A stretch of DNA of 6,827 bases from Candidatus Woesearchaeota archaeon (lineage in GTDB: Archaea > Nanobdellota > Nanobdellia > Woesearchaeales > JACPBV01), in contig JACPBU010000079.1 in assembly GCA_016180165.1 (NCBI GenBank), positions 1 through 6,827 of the forward strand. The letters run 5' to 3'. Each line of letters opens with the position of its first letter. Positions within the stretch are counted from its first letter, which is position 1. A program made the translations under genes and the position numbers. The notes beneath the pieces are model-generated. The model was not told where the DNA came from, made no database searches, and was given only the letters and a program-made list of their open reading frames with translations. Positions 4,951 through 6,827 of this stretch are shown here, one piece after another.

Positions 4951-4986
4951 ATCCGGCCTTTGACGGGGGGTGGTCGGATTTTTTTT
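4951..4986 (+). terminator. Hairpin plus T8 terminator after the 113-residue protein gene
   Basis: atccggcc (4951-4958) pairs with ggtcggat (4972-4979), 8 bp with one G-U wobble, followed directly by eight T (4979-4986). It stands between two convergent genes, 60 nt after the upstream stop. Archaeal RNA polymerase terminates at T-runs, with or without a hairpin, so plus-strand termination here is likely. Confidence 0.7.
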
Positions 4987-4996
4987 GAATGTGCGC

Positions 4997-5830
4997 TCAC
5001 TTTTGGAACCCTTCGACTGCACGCCTAAGGTCGTGGAGCTCAAATTCAGGCCATAACTTTCCTGAGAAAAAAACTTTTGCATCCGGGGCATCCCATAAAA
5101 GCAGGTCAGAGATGGTGCCTGAGCCATTGATGACAAAGAGGTCAGGGGGAGGGAAGTATGAGCTGTAACTGTTTTCCTTGATCAGCTCCCTTGTCACTGC
5201 AACGGCTTTTCCTGATTGAATCTGCTTGACAATCAGATTTACGGAATCGACAATCTCATCATGGCCATTGTAGTTGAGGCAAAAGTTTAGGAAGAATTTG
5301 TCATTGTCTTTGGTCTTTTCAATGATGCCTTTTATCGCATTAACAAGGCGCTCAGGAAGGTCATACCATCTCCCAATGACTGTAACCTTAACTTTTTGCC
5401 CCGTTATCTTCTCATCTGAAGCAAGCGCCTCAAGGTAGGAAGAGAAAGCATCGATGATAATGCCAAAATCAATGTTATCCCTTTTTGTTGAAAGGAGGTA
5501 GAATGTCATGGCAGGAATATTCTTTGAGATGCACCAGGAAACTATCTCATCAATCTTCCTGCAGCTTAGTGCATAAGCCCCTTCCAGCGGGAGGCTGCGG
5601 CTGCTGGCAAATGCATGCTTGCCCTTGGTGACAAATGCGATATGCCTGGGCAGGCCTTTCTCACCATTACCCTTTGCCCTATCAAGGATATGCTTCAAGG
5701 CTTCGAGCATGAGGGTAAGAAACTTTAATTCTTTATAATCATTTGCCTGTTTTAGGCGGTGGGAGCTGAATTCCCATAAGGGATCCGCCCTCGCCTCACC
5801 TTGGTTGTTTGAATTCTCTGAACATTGCAT
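4997..5830 (-). CDS. cis-Prenyltransferase (UPP synthase fold) homologue lacking catalytic residues
   Basis: The order and spacing of conserved blocks match undecaprenyl/polyprenyl diphosphate synthase, which builds the lipid carrier for glycans. The blocks are LPRHIAF (60-66), VSWC.SKNIPAMTFYLLST (98-115), VKVTVIGRWYDLPERL (147-162), LNFCLNYNGHDEIVD (181-195), PPPDLFVINGSG (227-238), LLLWDAPDAKVFFSGKLWPEF (243-263). The active site is gone. The family motif MDGNGRWA reads TKGKHAFA (68-75), so the essential Asp is Lys69. The GHRAG segment is GAYAL (84-88). FSTENW is LSTKRD. RTSGExRxS has become INGSGTIS, losing both arginines. The protein ends at GFQK without the usual RRFGG-type tail. At 277 residues it has normal length and an intact frame, so it is not a simple pseudogene. 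It may be a non-catalytic partner subunit, as NgBR/Nus1 is in eukaryotes (analogy). No signal peptide is seen. Confidence 0.85.
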   Translation of the reverse strand: MQCSENSNNQGEARADPLWEFSSHRLKQANDYKELKFLTLMLEALKHILDRAKGNGEKGLPRHIAFVTKGKHAFASSRSLPLEGAYALSCRKIDEIVSWCISKNIPAMTFYLLSTKRDNIDFGIIIDAFSSYLEALASDEKITGQKVKVTVIGRWYDLPERLVNAIKGIIEKTKDNDKFFLNFCLNYNGHDEIVDSVNLIVKQIQSGKAVAVTRELIKENSYSSYFPPPDLFVINGSGTISDLLLWDAPDAKVFFSGKLWPEFELHDLRRAVEGFQK

Positions 5831-5882
5831 ACTCGAAAAATTTTTTATTTTTTTTTTGGGTCAATCCAATTTTCCCGCAACC

Positions 5883-5888
5883 TTTAAA
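5883..5888 (+). promoter_or_regulatory. Putative TATA box of the prepilin peptidase gene
   Basis: tttaaa is centred about 28 nt before the ATG at 5914, predicting transcription from within a few bases of the start codon. No Shine-Dalgarno sequence lies just before that ATG (the bases are tgttgtttttgc), which fits a leaderless mRNA. The same 83-nt spacer must also hold the divergent promoter of the cis-prenyltransferase homologue, where only A/T-rich tracts (5836-5858) are visible. Confidence 0.5.
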
Positions 5889-5913
5889 TGGAGGGCGTTC
5901 CTGTTGTTTTTGC

Positions 5914-6804
5914 ATGGCTGCTGCCTTGGGAACTCTCAATATCGCCACATACAGTATCGCATCGGCTGCTTTGCTTGTGGGAACTTTCACTGACCTCAAA
6001 TGGAGAGAGGTCCCCGATTGGGTGAGCTATGGGACTATATTTTCCGGTTTGGGGATCCATCTCCTGCTTTCAATCATCTTCGGAGATTATCGGACAATAT
6101 TGTTCGGGCTGGCCGGGTTTCTGATATTCCTGGGATTTGCATTCATCATGTTCTATTCAGGGCAGTGGGGCGGAGGGGATTCAAAGCTGCTGATGGGGCT
6201 CGGTGCCCTGTTTGGGCTTCATTGGGGAAACGGAGAAGTGCCTTTTCTTGCTTCCTTTTTCCTCAACGTCCTTATCGTCGGAGCATTGTATGGGCTGCTG
6301 TGGAGCTTTTTTCTCATCGCCAGGAACCGCAGAGCCTTTGCAATAGAATTAAAAAAAATCCTGAAAAAGAAGATGGTGATCACCGGAGGGTTTGCAGGCA
6401 TCGTGGTATCACTTTCTCTTCTTGTAGCGATGCTCTTCGCAAAAAACCCATCGGGAAAGACACTTCTCGGCATCCTGGCTGGGATAATCCCTACCTTCCT
6501 TATCCTCTGGGCTGTGCTTAAAGCTGCCGAGAAGGCGTGCATGTTCAGGAATGTCGCACCAACACTCCTGACAGAAGGGGACTGGATCGCAAAGGAAATC
6601 GCCATCGACGGAAAGTATATCTGCGGGCCGAAAGATTTAGGAGTTTCCAAGACCGCGATCAGGAAGCTTATTGCCCAGTTCCGCCGGGGAAAAATTAGAA
6701 ATGTCCTCATCAAAGATGGCATACCTTTCGTGCCGAGCTTTCTGCTGGCCTTTATCCTGACACTGTGGAAAGGGAATATATTTTTCCTGCTGTTGGCATC
6801 TTAA
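5914..6804 (+). CDS. Archaeal prepilin/preflagellin peptidase, A24 aspartyl protease family
   Basis: Membrane peptidases of this family (FlaK/PibD type) cut the signal peptides of archaellins and type IV pilins before assembly. The 296-residue product has both catalytic motifs: Asp27 in FTDLKWREVPDW and Asp89 in the GxGD motif (GGGD, 86-89). Several hydrophobic helices are visible, roughly 8-25, 38-56, 61-82, 110-136, 155-176, 183-204 and a C-terminal segment near 271-294. A Lys/Arg-rich loop (137-153) and a soluble section starting LLTEGDWIAKE (218-228) separate them. The LTEGDW part resembles the archaeal-specific C-terminal region of these peptidases. The start at 5914 is chosen because it gives a normal first helix, keeps the standard spacing to Asp27 and lies where a leaderless promoter predicts. 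An in-frame ATG at 5809 would add 35 residues that overlap the divergent gene. No archaellin or pilin gene is visible here. Confidence 0.9.
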   Translation: MAAALGTLNIATYSIASAALLVGTFTDLKWREVPDWVSYGTIFSGLGIHLLLSIIFGDYRTILFGLAGFLIFLGFAFIMFYSGQWGGGDSKLLMGLGALFGLHWGNGEVPFLASFFLNVLIVGALYGLLWSFFLIARNRRAFAIELKKILKKKMVITGGFAGIVVSLSLLVAMLFAKNPSGKTLLGILAGIIPTFLILWAVLKAAEKACMFRNVAPTLLTEGDWIAKEIAIDGKYICGPKDLGVSKTAIRKLIAQFRRGKIRNVLIKDGIPFVPSFLLAFILTLWKGNIFFLLLAS

Positions 6805-6827
6805 GACTTCACAATCTTCACTTCCTT
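6801..6827 (-). CDS. Possible 3' end of a convergent gene (last 8 codons)
   Basis: On the minus strand the last bases of the window read as KEVKIVKS followed by TAA (6803-6801), overlapping the peptidase stop by four bases. A Lys/Val-rich end is plausible for a protein of this organism, but eight codons cannot identify anything and the open frame may be chance. Confidence 0.25.
   Translation of the reverse strand, partial: KEVKIVKS

Noticed and set aside
5809..5913. Upstream ATG for the prepilin peptidase, adding 35 residues
   Set aside because: It would overlap the divergent gene, adds an unrelated Phe-rich segment and lies upstream of the TATA-like hexamer.
6219..6722. Minus-strand open frame of 167 codons opposite the prepilin peptidase
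   Set aside because: It is antisense to a membrane protein with recognisable catalytic motifs and shows no family features of its own.

Overview
The window is archaeal. The gene set shows this: translation elongation factor aEF-2, the linked archaeal/eukaryal-type ribosomal proteins L7Ae, S28e and L24e with nucleoside diphosphate kinase, and a GxGD-type archaeal prepilin/preflagellin peptidase. Genes are short and tightly packed, promoters have TATA-box-like hexamers, and at least one start looks leaderless. The EF-2 P-loop reads AHIHHGK instead of AHIDHGK. Together with the small, compact genes this fits an uncultivated, possibly DPANN-type lineage, but the exact taxon cannot be fixed from the sequence alone.

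Layout. Positions 1-2592 (minus) hold the 5' part of the aEF-2 gene, cut by the left window edge just after domain II. It is interrupted by a complete 474-residue intein (1075-2496, minus) with a two-motif LAGLIDADG homing endonuclease, inserted exactly between the Lys and Thr of the GTP-binding P-loop. Positions 2593-2933 are non-coding and unusually rich in nested inverted repeats. Positions 2934-4280 (minus) are a compact operon transcribed L7Ae > S28e > L24e > NDK, with a 5-nt gap, a 1-nt overlap and a 4-nt ATGA overlap. The L24e gene has only 59 codons. Positions 4284-4548 are a divergent control region. A 113-residue protein that I do not recognise follows at 4549-4890 (plus), and its transcript probably ends at a hairpin plus T8 terminator (4951-4986). 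Convergent to it, 4997-5830 (minus) encodes a cis-prenyltransferase (UPP synthase fold) homologue that has lost essentially all catalytic residues. A short divergent promoter region separates it from a membrane aspartyl prepilin peptidase at 5914-6804 (plus). The last 27 bases may be the 3' end of a further minus-strand gene.

How the genes fit together. The minus-strand block from 4280 down to 1 is a translation block: a ribosomal-protein/NDK operon followed, under its own promoter, by EF-2. The right side is cell-envelope related: a polyprenyl-synthase-like pseudoenzyme and the peptidase that processes archaellin or pilin precursors. The most noteworthy items are the P-loop intein, the altered G1/G2 motifs of EF-2, the densely palindromic spacer at 2712-2910 that could be a small structured RNA, and the catalytically stripped cis-prenyltransferase homologue.
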